Shown here in pieces: positions 1 to 5,944 of a DNA stretch of 7,401 bases. The stretch spans positions 1 to 7,401 of the forward strand of contig USBG01000082.1 in assembly GCA_900552855.1 (NCBI GenBank), written 5' to 3'. Positions within the stretch are counted from its first letter, which is position 1, and each line of letters starts with the position of its first letter. This stretch comes from an uncultured Phascolarctobacterium sp. (GTDB lineage: Bacteria; Bacillota; Negativicutes; Acidaminococcales; Acidaminococcaceae). The notes below the pieces were generated by a model that did not search any database, was not told the DNA's origin, and saw nothing but the letters and a program-made list of their open reading frames with translations. The position numbers were made by a program, and so were the translations under genes.

Positions 1-1590
1 AAATGGTTGCCAATATATTTTATTTGAAATTGTGAATCCATAAGATACAACTCTAACACTTAATAAAACTAATGGTATTGAAATAATTCCTGCTACTATT
101 GATGAAAATATTCCATGTAATATTCCTTCAAGTAAAACCATTTTGCTAAGCTGATTATTACTCATTCCAATTGTCCCTAAAGTTCCAAACTCCCTTTTCT
201 TAAGAAGTATATTAAGTGAAATTGTATTTCCAATGTTAACTATTCCAATTAAAGCTACCATAATTATAAATCCATAAACAAATACATTTACTACATTCCA
301 CATCTCTTCATTTTCTTGAGTTTCTTTATTTATATCATCAAAATTAAGTCCATTTTCTTCTGCAATAATGTCAATTTTTTTAATAATATTCTCAACTTGC
401 TTCTTATCATTTATATTTTTATATCTAAAGCCAATAGTTGTATAATAATTTTCATCATATAATTTAGTAAATTCATCATAATTCATTATTATTTTAAATG
501 TTGAGCTATAATCATAATCAAAAGGACTTTTATTTATTATTTTTTTTACTTTAAATTCTATAAAATTATTATCTTTTTTATCTTTATTTAACTCTTCATT
601 AAAAGTATCATCATATTCTTCAATAGAGCTTTTTGCTATTTTAATAAATTCCCCTTCTTTTATATTGGCAAAGTTAACATTTTCCAATTGTCCTTCATTA
701 GTGTACCTAACAAAACTATTAACTAATATAACCTCATTATTTTTTAATCCATTTTCAACTTCTAATTTATTTAAAGCTTCATCACTATATCCTTCAATTT
801 GTGCTCCTTCTATTAGTTCATTATTTACAGTATTTAATCCATTATACCTATAATTTTTATAATCTTCAGTTATTATATCTCCATCTAAATATAAATAAGG
901 TACATATTGCATAGATATTGTATATATATCACTAATTCCGTCAATTGATTTTATTTCTTCTTTAATTTTATCTTTGTTTATACTTTCATACCTTTCTACT
1001 TTACCTTGCATCAATGTGTTTTTCTTTATATAATCCAATTCACTTATCCTCTTCATATTCAACGTAGTAAATGTAATAAACATAATAAGTGATATACTTA
1101 ATGATAGTATTGTTACTGTAAATCTCTTTGAATTCTTTCTTATATTTTTATAAGCTATCCATCCCTCAACACCAAATATTCTTCTTATAAGATTTCCATT
1201 ATAGTATTTAATTTTTTCATTTTCAGTATTACCCTTAATAAAACTTATAGGTGAAACTTTTCCAGCTTTTTTTGCGGGTCCATATGTTGCCATAAATATT
1301 GTTGTCATTCCTAAAATCAAGGGAAATAAAATTACACTTAAATGAAATCTTATAATTAATTGACCTGTTCCAAGAAGGTTTGTAATTTTAATATTCATTA
1401 TCTTAACAGTTGTCCAAACTCCTAAAAATCCAAATACTATTCCAAAAGGTATTGATAATAAGCACATTGCTAAACCTTCTTTAATAACAATATTGCTTAT
1501 CTGTTTTGGGGTTGCCCCTATACTTCTAAGTATTGCAAACTGTGTCATTCTTTCGGTTACAGATATATTTATTGCATTATAAATTAAAAA
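1..1590 (-). CDS. FtsX/MacB-type ABC transporter permease, partial at both ends
   Basis: Reading the minus strand from 1590 to 1 gives 530 codons with no stop. The first residues, FLIYNAINIS then VTERMTQFAILRSIGATPKQ, match the hallmark of the FtsX permease domain (the end of a membrane helix followed by the ER...LRSIGA loop). Numbering from 1590, helices lie at about 43-65 and 86-107. A basic stretch with a GVEGWIAYKN element follows at about 150-160, then a MacB-like helix at 168-185. A long hydrophilic external domain, rich in Lys, Asn and Glu, spans about 190-420. A second FtsX module, with helices near 424-442 and 482-500 and the loop KKREFGTLGTIGMS, runs to the window edge. The start and first helix are missing at the 1590 side; the last helix and stop lie beyond position 1. 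In this family such proteins export lipids, peptides or antibiotics with a partner ATPase, which is not visible here. Base composition is far more AT-rich than the rest of the window. The family call is firm; the substrate is unknown. Confidence 0.9.
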
Positions 1591-1594
1591 TTAT
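1580..1594. other. Composition junction: AT-rich permease fragment abuts the scfA stop codon
   Basis: The sequence changes abruptly here. To the right is the complete SCIFF peptide gene, whose TAA stop occupies 1591-1593 on the minus strand. Immediately after that stop, in the same reading frame, the minus strand encodes the interior of an FtsX permease, not an intergenic region. The permease lacks its start and first helix, so the true 5' part of that gene has been lost or lies elsewhere. I saw no inverted repeats, target duplication, integrase or transposase at the join; the only shared feature is a run of A and T. Either an assembly chimera or an illegitimate recombination event would explain this. 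Confidence 0.75.
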
Positions 1595-1737
1595 TTGCTG
1601 TGTTCGCAAACTTGGTTGCCAACGGTGCAAGAGGTTTTGCAAGCGGATTGGCAGGAAGCCGGGCACTCGCCGCAGCCGCCGGAACGCAGAGTTTTCTTCA
1701 GCATAGCTTTATTAACAGTGGTAGTATGTTTTCTCAT
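1591..1737 (-). CDS. scfA: SCIFF-family ranthipeptide precursor (six-cysteine peptide)
   Basis: This 48-residue peptide begins MRKHTTTVNKAMLKKTL. Its Cys-rich core has cysteines at 22, 25, 29, 33, 37 and 44, with the pattern CGEC, then SCxxACKTSCTVGN, and CEH near the end. That is the conserved SCIFF signature (six cysteines in about forty-five residues). In studied members a radical-SAM maturase with extra iron-sulphur clusters links Cys to neighbouring residues by thioethers, giving a ranthipeptide. The ATG at 1737 is preceded by a strong GGAGGGA at 1743-1749. The maturase gene usually follows directly, but here the DNA changes to an unrelated AT-rich permease straight after the stop, so no maturase is present in the window. 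The product may act in signalling or metabolism, as suggested for some clostridia; nothing in the sequence shows its role. An 89-residue frame on the opposite strand is a shadow of this gene. Confidence 0.95.
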   Translation of the reverse strand: MRKHTTTVNKAMLKKTLRSGGCGECPASCQSACKTSCTVGNQVCEHSK

Positions 1738-1742
1738 CGTAA

Positions 1743-1749
1743 TCCCTCC
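1743..1749 (-). promoter_or_regulatory. Ribosome binding site of the SCIFF gene
   Basis: The minus strand reads GGAGGGA five bases before the ATG at 1737. This supports translation of a gene short enough to be missed by automatic callers. Confidence 0.85.
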
Positions 1750-1776
1750 AGTTATAATATATAGATTGCTTATATT

Positions 1777-1805
1777 ATTTTACCTTGTTTTCCACTTATT
1801 TGCAA
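1777..1805 (-). promoter_or_regulatory. Sigma-A type promoter of the SCIFF gene
   Basis: On the minus strand, TTGCAA at 1805-1800 and TAAAAT at 1782-1777 are separated by exactly 17 bases, close to the housekeeping consensus. Transcription would begin near 1770, giving a leader of about 30 bases before the SCIFF start. The SCIFF gene therefore appears to carry its own promoter and to be transcribed divergently from the redox operon. Confidence 0.7.
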
Positions 1806-1873
1806 GCAGTTTTTACAAGCATAGCAAACAAAGCATATTTAACGATTTTTTCAAACTTTTTTAGCTAATCTTT

Positions 1874-1882
1874 TGCTATAAT
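1874..1882 (+). promoter_or_regulatory. Extended -10 promoter element of the redox operon
   Basis: TGCTATAAT at 1874-1882 is a perfect -10 hexamer with the TG extension. No good -35 hexamer lies 16-18 bases upstream, as is common for extended -10 promoters. The ATG of the first operon gene is 29 bases downstream. The space between this and the divergent SCIFF promoter is about 70 bases and is AT-rich, and could hold a shared regulator site; I see no clear palindrome. Confidence 0.6.
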
Positions 1883-1911
1883 TATAAAAAGAATGATTTT
1901 GGAGGAAAGTA

Positions 1912-2043
1912 ATGAACAAAAAACGCATAACTTTATTTATCATAGCTTTAGGTTTTCTATCCTTTGGCATATATAACGGAGATTGCAAGGCTGTGCTCAG
2001 CAAGGCAGCAACTATCTGTCTTGAATGCATTGGAATAGGCTAA
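1912..2043 (+). CDS. CD1871A-family CXXC motif small membrane protein
   Basis: This 43-residue protein starts MNKKRITLFIIALGF and ends CLECIGIG. It has a positively charged N-terminus, one hydrophobic helix at about residues 6-21, a lone Cys at 25, and a CLEC (CXXC) motif at 36-39 right before the C-terminus. Length, single helix and the CLECIGIG ending match the family I know as CD1871A-type CXXC motif proteins, named after a Clostridioides difficile protein. A GGAGGAAAG ribosome binding site sits at 1901-1909, close before the ATG. The gene is six bases upstream of the NapH-like gene and heads the operon. The CXXC and the neighbours, an iron-sulphur membrane protein and a thioredoxin-like lipoprotein, suggest a thiol redox or metal-handling partner. 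That role is an inference; the biochemical function of the family is not known to me. Confidence 0.85.
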   Translation: MNKKRITLFIIALGFLSFGIYNGDCKAVLSKAATICLECIGIG

Positions 2044-2049
2044 TCCATT

Positions 2050-2862
2050 ATGAAACGTAAGCTAATCCAATTCTTCACTACATTCCTCTACAACGCTAAT
2101 TTATCAGGCTTTCTTCAAGGCAAAATTTATCGTGGTCCTCTAAAAAGCGTTTGTGTCCCTGGTCTTAACTGCTATTCCTGCCCTGGTGCCTTAGGTGCTT
2201 GTCCTTTAGGCTCACTCCAAAGCTCGTTTAGCGGTGTCTTTTTAAAAATTCCATTTTATGTCATTGGTACAATCATGCTTTTCGGCCTGCTTTTAGGTCG
2301 GCTTATTTGTGGCTGGGGTTGCCCATTTGGTTTAGTACAGGAGCTTTTATACAAGCTGCCTACACCAAAGCTTCAACGAAATGAATTTACCAAAAAGCTA
2401 AGTAGCCTCAAATATCCTATTGGTATTATATTTCTTATCGCACTGCCATTATTGTATTATTTCATGGACGGTATGGGTATACCAGCATTTTGTAAATTCA
2501 TTTGTCCTGCAGGTACATTGCAGGCGGCATTGCCATTAGCTGCTACCAACAGCTTTGTCCGTAGCAATCTCGGCGTACTTTTTAGCTGGAAGCTAGTTAT
2601 ACTTATCATCATTGTCGTAGCATCCATTTTTATTTATCGTCCCTTCTGCCGTTTTATTTGCCCCTTAGGAGCAATTTACGGACTTTTCAACAAGCTATCC
2701 GTCTTTGGCATTAAGATAGACATGGATAGATGCATTGGCTGTGATAAATGTATGCGACATTGCAAAATGGACTGTACTGAGGTTGGCGACAGAGAATGCA
2801 TAAACTGCGGTGAATGCATTAAGGTATGTCCAACTAAAGCTATTTCTATCGGTAGAAAGTAA
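2050..2862 (+). CDS. NapH/YccM-like membrane 4Fe-4S protein (polyferredoxin type)
   Basis: A 270-residue membrane iron-sulphur protein. An N-terminal segment holds Cys at 35, 41, 44 and 51 (GLNCYSCPG, then ACPLG). Three CX3CP motifs follow, at 87-91 (CGWGCP), 148-152 (CKFICP) and 200-204 (CRFICP). Each lies at the edge of a hydrophobic helix: about 68-86, 123-139 and 176-197. The C-terminal domain binds two [4Fe-4S] clusters: CIGCDKCMRHC at 228-238, and C250, C253, C256, C260 followed by Pro. This is the layout of the NapH/NosR/YccM/CcoG group, which carries electrons across the membrane. The ATG follows the previous stop by six bases with only a weak GGAATAGG upstream, so translational coupling is likely. 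With a TlpA-like lipoprotein downstream, I infer it passes electrons from cytoplasmic ferredoxin to an outside thiol protein. The fold and cofactors are solid; the partner is inferred. Confidence 0.92.
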   Translation: MKRKLIQFFTTFLYNANLSGFLQGKIYRGPLKSVCVPGLNCYSCPGALGACPLGSLQSSFSGVFLKIPFYVIGTIMLFGLLLGRLICGWGCPFGLVQELLYKLPTPKLQRNEFTKKLSSLKYPIGIIFLIALPLLYYFMDGMGIPAFCKFICPAGTLQAALPLAATNSFVRSNLGVLFSWKLVILIIIVVASIFIYRPFCRFICPLGAIYGLFNKLSVFGIKIDMDRCIGCDKCMRHCKMDCTEVGDRECINCGECIKVCPTKAISIGRK

Positions 2863-2967
2863 ATGAAAACAAAACATTATTGCTCAAGCATTGTTGCAGC
2901 AATATCTTATGGCTTGTTAGCAATTTATAATATCTATATCAAACACAATCCAAGGAGGTTCCTATGA
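2863..2967 (+). CDS. Possible 34-residue membrane peptide between the NapH-like and TlpA-like genes
   Basis: An ATG follows directly after the TAA of the upstream gene (TAAATG). It opens a 34-codon frame beginning MKTKHYCSSIVAAISYG and ending NPRRFL. Its TGA overlaps the ATG of the TlpA-like gene (ATGA). It has a basic start, one Cys at residue 7, a moderately hydrophobic stretch at about 9-26, and a basic tail. The perfect fit between its neighbours, with no slack on either side, argues for a real coupled gene. Against it: no convincing ribosome binding site (only GGTAGAAAG), and its 3' end must encode the AAGGAGG that serves the next gene, so the frame could be chance. I do not recognise a family. 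Confidence 0.45.
   Translation: MKTKHYCSSIVAAISYGLLAIYNIYIKHNPRRFL
2952..2958 (+). promoter_or_regulatory. Ribosome binding site of the TlpA-like gene
   Basis: A full AAGGAGG lies five bases before the ATG at 2964, inside the last codons of the putative 34-residue peptide. It fixes the lipoprotein start and suggests this gene can be translated strongly and independently of the small frame. Confidence 0.85.
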
Positions 2968-3491
2968 AAAAAATTATTGCTACACTGCTTTTAACAGCAT
3001 CCTTATTCGTAATCAGCGGCTGTGCTGACAGCTCCAACAAAAATACTACTGCAAACGCAGCACCAAATGCTACAGACACTATCAAACAAGCTGCACCTGA
3101 TTTTACCTATACTGACCTAGCTACTGGTCAGCATGTTAAACTAAGTGACCTCAAAGGCACACCTGTATTTCTCAACTTTTGGGCTACCTGGTGTCCGCCC
3201 TGCGTAAAAGAGCTACCTATTTTTGATGCTAAATATCCTGAATACAAGGATAAAATCCATTTCATTGCAGTCTCTATTGATGAAGGCGCAGCAGAGCCTA
3301 CAGCCTTTGTTAAGGCCAAACAGTATAAAATGCCCTTTGGCCATGTAGAGCCTGCTAAGGTTGGCGCCAGCTATCAAATAGAAGCAATCCCTACCTCCAT
3401 CCTCATCGATGCCGAAGGCAATATCATCAACAAAATGGTTGGCGGTATGCACGAAGCAGCATTTGTAGAATTCATAAAGCCTGCACTTTAA
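2964..3491 (+). CDS. TlpA/ResA-like thioredoxin-fold lipoprotein
   Basis: This 175-residue protein has a lipoprotein signal peptide: Lys at 2-3, a hydrophobic core at 4-17, and lipobox VISGC with the lipidated Cys at 20. A flexible Asn/Ala/Thr-rich linker covers 21-42. The AhpC/TSA-Redoxin or TlpA-like domain begins at APDFTYTDLATG (about 44) and carries the catalytic WCPPC at 76-80. The cis-proline loop is IPTS at 142-145, with the usual IDAEGNI turn after it. Such proteins reduce disulphides outside the cytoplasmic membrane, for example in cytochrome c maturation or oxidative repair. No CcdA or DsbD-type reductant gene is present in the window; the adjacent iron-sulphur membrane protein is the obvious candidate electron donor, by inference. 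It closes the operon and is followed by a strong hairpin. Family call firm; substrate unknown. Confidence 0.93.
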   Translation: MKKIIATLLLTASLFVISGCADSSNKNTTANAAPNATDTIKQAAPDFTYTDLATGQHVKLSDLKGTPVFLNFWATWCPPCVKELPIFDAKYPEYKDKIHFIAVSIDEGAAEPTAFVKAKQYKMPFGHVEPAKVGASYQIEAIPTSILIDAEGNIINKMVGGMHEAAFVEFIKPAL

Positions 3492-3512
3492 TATAGCAAC
3501 ATGCCTCAAAAC

Positions 3513-3578
3513 AAAAATACCGACTCCAAAGCGTTAGCTAGAACATTATCTAAGCTACCATTTGAAGTCGGTATTTTT
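3513..3578. terminator. Long bidirectional hairpin terminator between convergent operons
   Basis: The arms at 3513-3525 and 3566-3578 are perfect 13-base inverted repeats (AAAAATACCGACT and its complement). Pairing continues inward with CCAAA/TTTGA-type bases and one mismatch, and a further TAGCT/AGCTA pair sits closer to the loop. The right arm ends in TTTTT on the plus strand and the left arm gives TTTTT on the minus strand, so it can end both the redox operon and the peptidase operon converging from the right. The 111-base gap between the two stops holds little else. Confidence 0.85.
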
Positions 3579-3602
3579 ATTGCCTATATTTTTTAAGTCC
3601 TA

Positions 3603-4760
3603 TTACTCAAAACGGCCCTTCATAAGCAGTTCGCCATTCAATACAGCAGTCTGACCTTTAGCAAACAGACTAGTGATATCCAGATTTTCATCCAGTACCA
3701 GCAGGTCAGCATCAGCGCCAACAGCAACGCAGCCCTTAACGCCAGTTTTAGCCAGCAGCTCTGCAGGAGTGGAGGTCAAGAGTTTCAGTGCTTCTTCCAA
3801 AGCTAAGCCACGGCGCACCAGGCTCTTAATTGTTTTGTGTAAAAACTCAGGAGAAGCATAGGTCAAACCAATGCATTCACCATTGGCATCAAAGCGAGGC
3901 TGAGAACCAAAAGCATCACTAGACAGAGTTACATGGTCAGCAGTAACGCCATCGCGATTGAGAATATCAAAAATTTTCTCTGCATCTGCTTCCATATCTG
4001 CATCAGTACCACCTGCAGTACAATCCATATAGCCACCCATACGTACTAATTTGATGCCTTCCTCAATCAGCTCAGGGGTACGCAGCATATGAGTAGGTAA
4101 ATAGTTTTTAGCAGGCACATCAGCGTTTTCTAAAGCATAGAACAACGGATCCAGCTTGCCCTTACCACTGCCCATATGCATAGTTACCAAGCCAGGGTTG
4201 CAGGATAGCATGCCGCCGCGACGTGCAGCAGTTGCTGCAGCAATTAAATCCTCACCAGTAGGATTGGAGCTGCGATGGTCGCTAACAGCAATCTTTACGC
4301 CAATAAAGGGCGGAATCATCATAATATCCTTTTCAATGCTGCCAGTCATGGTGTTGGTAGGATAGCCGTAAGCACCAGTCAAAGCATAAGCAGTAATACC
4401 CTCTTCAGTCAGAGCACGTGCCTTAGCAATAAGATTTTCCAAGCTACGGGTAATACCATCAGTACCAAGCAGACCAACAACAGTGGTAATACCATTACGG
4501 GTGAAAAAGCTCAGTTGAGATTCAGGAACACGGGAAGCAGGACCCTGCTCGCCGCCGCCACCTGTAATATGTACATGCAGGTCAATATAACCAGGAACAA
4601 GCTTTTTACCTGTTAAATCAAACACCTCTGCTTCGAGAACGTTATCATATTCAGTAATTGCAGGAGCAATACGTGCAACCTTACCACCAATTACCAAAAC
4701 GTCCTGCTTACCTAAGTATTTAGGAGCATAGACCTCAGCATTTTTCAAAACCTTAATCAT
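3603..4760 (-). CDS. iadA: Isoaspartyl dipeptidase (beta-aspartyl peptidase, M38), carboxylated-lysine type
   Basis: This 385-residue amidohydrolase resembles E. coli IadA, which removes N-terminal beta-linked aspartate (isoaspartate) from dipeptides using two zinc ions in the cytoplasm. Numbering from the ATG at 4760: metal ligands HVH at 62-64, the GGGGE loop with substrate-contacting Glu71, LTGAY with Tyr131, bridging Lys156 in IGVK, then SDHRS. Further His195 (MHMG), His224 and Arg227 (PTHMLR), and catalytic Asp282 (LSSDAFGSQ). All main catalytic residues known for IadA are present, so it should be active. It differs from IadA at PTHMLR (usually PTHVNR) and SSDAFG (usually SSDGNG), which may alter substrate preference. 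Length is normal. A longer frame can begin with TTG at 4766, but the GAGG at 4770-4773 is nine bases from the ATG and only three from the TTG, so ATG is preferred. It is last in the transporter operon, with 11 bases separating it from the paralogue upstream. Confidence 0.92.
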   Translation of the reverse strand: MIKVLKNAEVYAPKYLGKQDVLVIGGKVARIAPAITEYDNVLEAEVFDLTGKKLVPGYIDLHVHITGGGGEQGPASRVPESQLSFFTRNGITTVVGLLGTDGITRSLENLIAKARALTEEGITAYALTGAYGYPTNTMTGSIEKDIMMIPPFIGVKIAVSDHRSSNPTGEDLIAAATAARRGGMLSCNPGLVTMHMGSGKGKLDPLFYALENADVPAKNYLPTHMLRTPELIEEGIKLVRMGGYMDCTAGGTDADMEADAEKIFDILNRDGVTADHVTLSSDAFGSQPRFDANGECIGLTYASPEFLHKTIKSLVRRGLALEEALKLLTSTPAELLAKTGVKGCVAVGADADLLVLDENLDITSLFAKGQTAVLNGELLMKGRFE

Positions 4761-4768
4761 TAACAATT

Positions 4769-4773
4769 ACCTC
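4769..4773 (-). promoter_or_regulatory. Ribosome binding site that decides the start of the second iadA gene
   Basis: The minus strand reads TGAGGT, in which the TGA stop of the upstream gene overlaps the GAGG. The distance to ATG at 4760 is nine bases, versus three to the alternative TTG at 4766. The overlap of stop and ribosome binding site suggests coupled translation of the two paralogues. Confidence 0.7.
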
Positions 4774-5944
4774 ATCTTTCAAAGGTACCACGTACAACAG
4801 CTTCACCAGCAGTTACCATGATACGACCTTTTGCAATTACTGTATCAATAAAGTAATCCTCATCCAACAAAATAAAATCAGCATCGCAATCTTCTGCAAC
4901 ATGTCCCTTTTGAGGCCACAAGCCATTTGCCTTAGCAGGATTAGCACTTACAACAGCTGTAACAATTTCCAAAGGTACACCCTGCAGAATACTATTACGT
5001 ACCTCTTCGTGGAGTGAACACATTGGTACAGCCAATTGACGTACAGTACCATCAGCAAGTACAACGCTCATACAACCATTACCGTCAGAGCTCATAGTAA
5101 CTTGACTCATTGGCACTCCGTCTTCATAACAACGCTTGATAGCCTCAGCAGGTTCAATACAATCCTCAAAACCGTCACAGCTGCGTATTCCTGAGGTTAT
5201 ATCCATATAACCCCCTTGGGTAGCCAGTTTCTTAGCCTGTTCAAATAAATGAGCTGCACGATTAACATGAGTGGGAATAAAATGCTTTGCAGGAATTTCG
5301 CTATCCTGTAAAATTTGCAGCAATGGTTCAATACCAGCAGCACCAATACCCATGTGGAATTGCACAACACCGGCTTTACCACTCAGCATACCACCAAGCC
5401 TAGCCTGCGTCAGAACTCGTTTGAGCTCGTCTAATGTCGGTTCAGAACTACGATGATCCGAAAGAGCAAGCTCACCAACGCCAATTACTTTGTCAATAAG
5501 AATAATATCCCTTCTTACATCACCAGTCATAGTATGTACGGGAAATTCATAGGAACCAGTCAAAATATAGGTTGTAATACCTTCATATTCTAATCCCCTA
5601 GCCTTAGCAAGCAGAGCCTCGTTATGACGACTTGTACCATCAGTACCTAAAACACCAACTGCTGTAGTAACTCCGGCCTTAGTCAAATCACTAAGCATTA
5701 CTTCAGGTGTACGGCTATACGGCCCACTTTCTCCACCGCCACCTATAATATGTACATGCTGATCAACATAGCCAGGCAGCAACACTTTGCCTCCTGCATC
5801 TACTATCTTGCAAGCCAATGCACTGGGAACTTCGATAGAAGCAGCTATTTTAACAATTTTATCATTGATAACCAAAATATCTTTTATCCCCAAATGCTCA
5901 GGAGCATAGATATCAGCATTTTTTATCAATAGACAAACGGACAT
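4772..5944 (-). CDS. iadA: Isoaspartyl dipeptidase (beta-aspartyl peptidase, M38), glutamate-bridge variant
   Basis: A 390-residue amidohydrolase, paralogous to the gene just downstream and somewhat closer to E. coli IadA in its substrate loops. It has HVH at 63-65, GGGGE with Glu72, LTGSY with Tyr132, HMG with His197, PTHVNR with His226 and Arg229, and SSDGNG with Asp287. The metal-bridging lysine expected in IGVK is not present: the segment reads IGVGELALSDHRS, placing Glu158 where carboxylated Lys stands in E. coli. In the amidohydrolase superfamily Glu is known as an alternative bridging ligand, so an active metal centre remains likely. After SSDGNG the sequence lacks the QP found in IadA. 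It follows the transporter with a one-base overlap (TAATG) and a weak upstream GAG, consistent with coupled translation. Expected reaction: hydrolysis of beta-aspartyl dipeptides to aspartate and an amino acid. The family is sure, the exact substrate less so. Confidence 0.9.
   Translation of the reverse strand: MSVCLLIKNADIYAPEHLGIKDILVINDKIVKIAASIEVPSALACKIVDAGGKVLLPGYVDQHVHIIGGGGESGPYSRTPEVMLSDLTKAGVTTAVGVLGTDGTSRHNEALLAKARGLEYEGITTYILTGSYEFPVHTMTGDVRRDIILIDKVIGVGELALSDHRSSEPTLDELKRVLTQARLGGMLSGKAGVVQFHMGIGAAGIEPLLQILQDSEIPAKHFIPTHVNRAAHLFEQAKKLATQGGYMDITSGIRSCDGFEDCIEPAEAIKRCYEDGVPMSQVTMSSDGNGCMSVVLADGTVRQLAVPMCSLHEEVRNSILQGVPLEIVTAVVSANPAKANGLWPQKGHVAEDCDADFILLDEDYFIDTVIAKGRIMVTAGEAVVRGTFER

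Noticed and set aside
665..853. Plus-strand frame of 62 codons
   Set aside because: It lies opposite the long FtsX permease frame and its composition simply mirrors that AT-rich coding strand.
1..1590. Permease region considered as a decayed pseudogene
   Set aside because: All 530 codons are open without stops or frameshifts and the domain motifs are intact, so it is a cut piece of a functional gene and not a degraded one.
1595..1864. Plus-strand frame of 89 codons with a hydrophobic C-terminal half
   Set aside because: It is antisense to the SCIFF gene and runs through the promoter region; the hydrophobic part comes from AT-rich non-coding DNA and there is no ribosome binding site.
2695..2877. 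Minus-strand frame of 60 codons
   Set aside because: Shadow of the ferredoxin domain of the NapH-like gene; its Cys-poor translation resembles no family.
3213..3509. Minus-strand frame of 98 codons
   Set aside because: Antisense to the TlpA-like gene, which has clear signal peptide, CPPC motif and ribosome binding site.
4275..4616. Plus-strand frame of 113 codons
   Set aside because: Antisense to the dipeptidase with all catalytic motifs; no start signal.
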